NCBI RefSeq assembly: GCF_015832195.1
Contig: NC_052017.1
Coordinates: forward strand, 8,880,790 to 8,944,789
DNA: 64,000 nt
From: Motacilla alba alba
Lineage: Eukaryota > Chordata > Aves > Passeriformes > Motacillidae
Reading direction: 5' to 3'
In this document: piece after piece, positions 63,021 through 64,000 of the stretch
Layout: every line of letters begins with the position of its first letter
Position numbering within the stretch: the stretch's first letter is position 1
Made by a program: the position numbers and the translations under genes
Notes under the pieces: generated by a model
Told to the model about the DNA's origin: nothing
What the model saw: only the letters and a program-made list of their open reading frames with translations
The model's database searches: none

Positions 63021-63097
63021 GTAGTAGTCATAGTAGTAGTAGTCATAGTAGTAGTAGTCGTAGTAATAATAATAGTAATAGTAATAGTAAATAGTAA
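62985..63097 (+). repeat. Compound ATA/GTA triplet array
   Basis: Twelve ATA units (62985-63020) pass into larger units built from GTA: GTAGTAGTCATA, then GTAGTAGTAGTCATA, then GTAGTAGTAGTCGTA, then a mix of GTAATAATA and GTAATA, fading out by 63097. The array is open in several frames on both strands, giving runs of Ile/Val on the plus strand and Tyr/Asp on the minus strand. This is a property of triplet repeats and not evidence of a gene. Confidence 0.93.
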
Positions 63098-63589
63098 AGC
63101 ATTTCAAGGCAAATACTTCTTTTTGGACAAACCAGATTTTCCTGCTAGTAAACACAAAAAGAAGTAGGAAGAAATATTTTAAACTGAGTATTTTAACATG
63201 CAAGTATATTAGTTGAACAAATTACCTGATATAGAAAACATACTACTCAAAATTTTGGAAAAATTATAATACTTTTTTTCACATTATATGCTTTTTTGTA
63301 TGTTGGCCAGTCAGTAACTGCCTGACTATTCTGTGCAGTGCACGGCACACAAAATACAAGTTACCTCTCCAGGCTGTGCATGTGCACACACAGATACAGA
63401 GATACACACACAAAATCCTGAAGCAGCAAACTGCACTTATCTTCTTCCCATTTTTATATCATACATATTTCATTAAGCTTCATGCAGAGTGTCTTCTGAT
63501 TTATGGTAATTGTCAACAGAAGCAAAAAATGCCGACAATTTTAACCCTGCAATACTGAGGATTTAACTGGGATAAAATTAAAATGTTTA

Positions 63590-63607
63590 GGGGGGAAAAA
63601 CCCCCCC
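63590..63607. other. G6-A5-C7 homopolymer hairpin
   Basis: Six G (63590-63595), five A (63596-63600) and seven C (63601-63607) form an inverted repeat with a perfect GC stem of six pairs and an A5 loop. It lies in an AT-rich stretch. The homopolymer runs are also prone to assembly error, so the exact counts are uncertain. Confidence 0.8.
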
Positions 63608-63819
63608 GCAACACCCTAAGCCACTGGGAGCTTGACCCTTGAGATGTTGTCAATTTTTTATTTAATTTTATTGTGTTTGTTGTCTGTAGAAGCAGATGCC
63701 AGCAGCAACATCTGAGGTACCGGACACCTCCAGTGTTATCCCAGCATGCTCATGGCCTGGAGGACTTGGAGTAAGACTAATTTCCATATCAAACCCAATT
63801 TAGATGAAACATCTTGGTT

Positions 63820-63860
63820 AAAAAAAAAAAAAGAAAAAGAAAAAAAAAAAAGAAAAAAAA
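63820..63860 (+). repeat. A-rich tract with G interruptions
   Basis: Runs of 12, 5, 12 and 8 A residues separated by single G bases. No recognised retroelement precedes it. Simple repeat. Confidence 0.9.
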
Positions 63861-64000
63861 GCGCCAGTGCATCAATAGCCCCTTGATTAGATTTTCATCT
63901 CCTGAGCAGACAAATATGAATATTTATTACCATGAATGCAGATTTCCCTCTTTCCATTGCTCTGATCTTGAATATTACCCACTGCTAATTTTTATGAAAA

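Larger units (their letters stand above)
63098..64000. other. Unique noncoding sequence at window end
   Basis: Apart from the hairpin and A-rich tract listed separately, I see no gene. A CA-rich stretch (ACACACAGATACAGAGATACACACACA, 63385-63411) is a weak microsatellite. The window ends in unique-looking AT-rich sequence. Confidence 0.5.

Noticed and set aside
62937..63203. Open frames rich in Tyr/Asp and Ile/Val
   Set aside because: They are produced by the ATA/GTA triplet array and not by a gene.
1..64000. Operons, CRISPR arrays, phage or insertion-sequence modules, tRNA or rRNA genes
   Set aside because: I looked for these and saw none. The composition, CR1 content and absence of dense coding sequence all point to vertebrate noncoding DNA.

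Overview
This window reads as AT-rich, CpG-poor nuclear DNA from a bird, most likely an intergenic region or the inside of a very large intron. The evidence for a bird is a set of CR1 LINE fragments that carry the avian 3' end: a 'TTGGACT..GATGATCT..AAGGTCTCTTCCAAC' type stretch followed by short ATTCTRTGA units. A passerine is plausible because two copies share the same variant tail, but that is inference. There are no bacterial-type operons, ribosome binding sites or CRISPR arrays. I found no protein-coding gene I can defend. The open frames present are short (the longest is 173 codons), lack recognisable domains, lie on both strands, and are of the kind expected by chance in 64 kb.

Layout. 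1-21.8 kb: unique-looking sequence with small homopolymer and AT microsatellites, a C-rich tract at 11.1 kb (a possible minus-strand G-quadruplex), a CTCF-like site at 12.03 kb, and a candidate conserved noncoding block at 10.2-10.7 kb. 21.8-23.3 kb: a nested CR1 locus, in which an older CR1 is split by a younger, 5'-truncated CR1 in the same orientation. 23.3-38.5 kb: unique-looking sequence with small tandem duplications, candidate conserved blocks near 26 and 37 kb, and a perfect 11-bp-stem hairpin at 36.6 kb. 38.5 and 43.2 kb: two minus-strand CR1 3' ends. 43.6-61.5 kb: unique-looking sequence with a CpG-retaining patch just before it (42.84-42.91 kb), a weak U6-like fragment at 46.6 kb, a (TTTG)n tract at 50.9 kb and an RFX X-box-like site at 56.07 kb. 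61.5-62.7 kb: two plus-strand CR1 3' ends. 62.8-64 kb: a microsatellite-rich end with a TA/CA palindrome, an ATA/GTAGTAGTCATA compound array, a G6-A5-C7 hairpin and an A-rich tract.

I did not find a new biological system here. The best-supported non-routine observation is the nested CR1 with a candidate 5-bp target-site duplication. Next come the structured triplet array and a few possible regulatory patches that need alignment to other bird genomes. All functional statements about noncoding stretches are inference.
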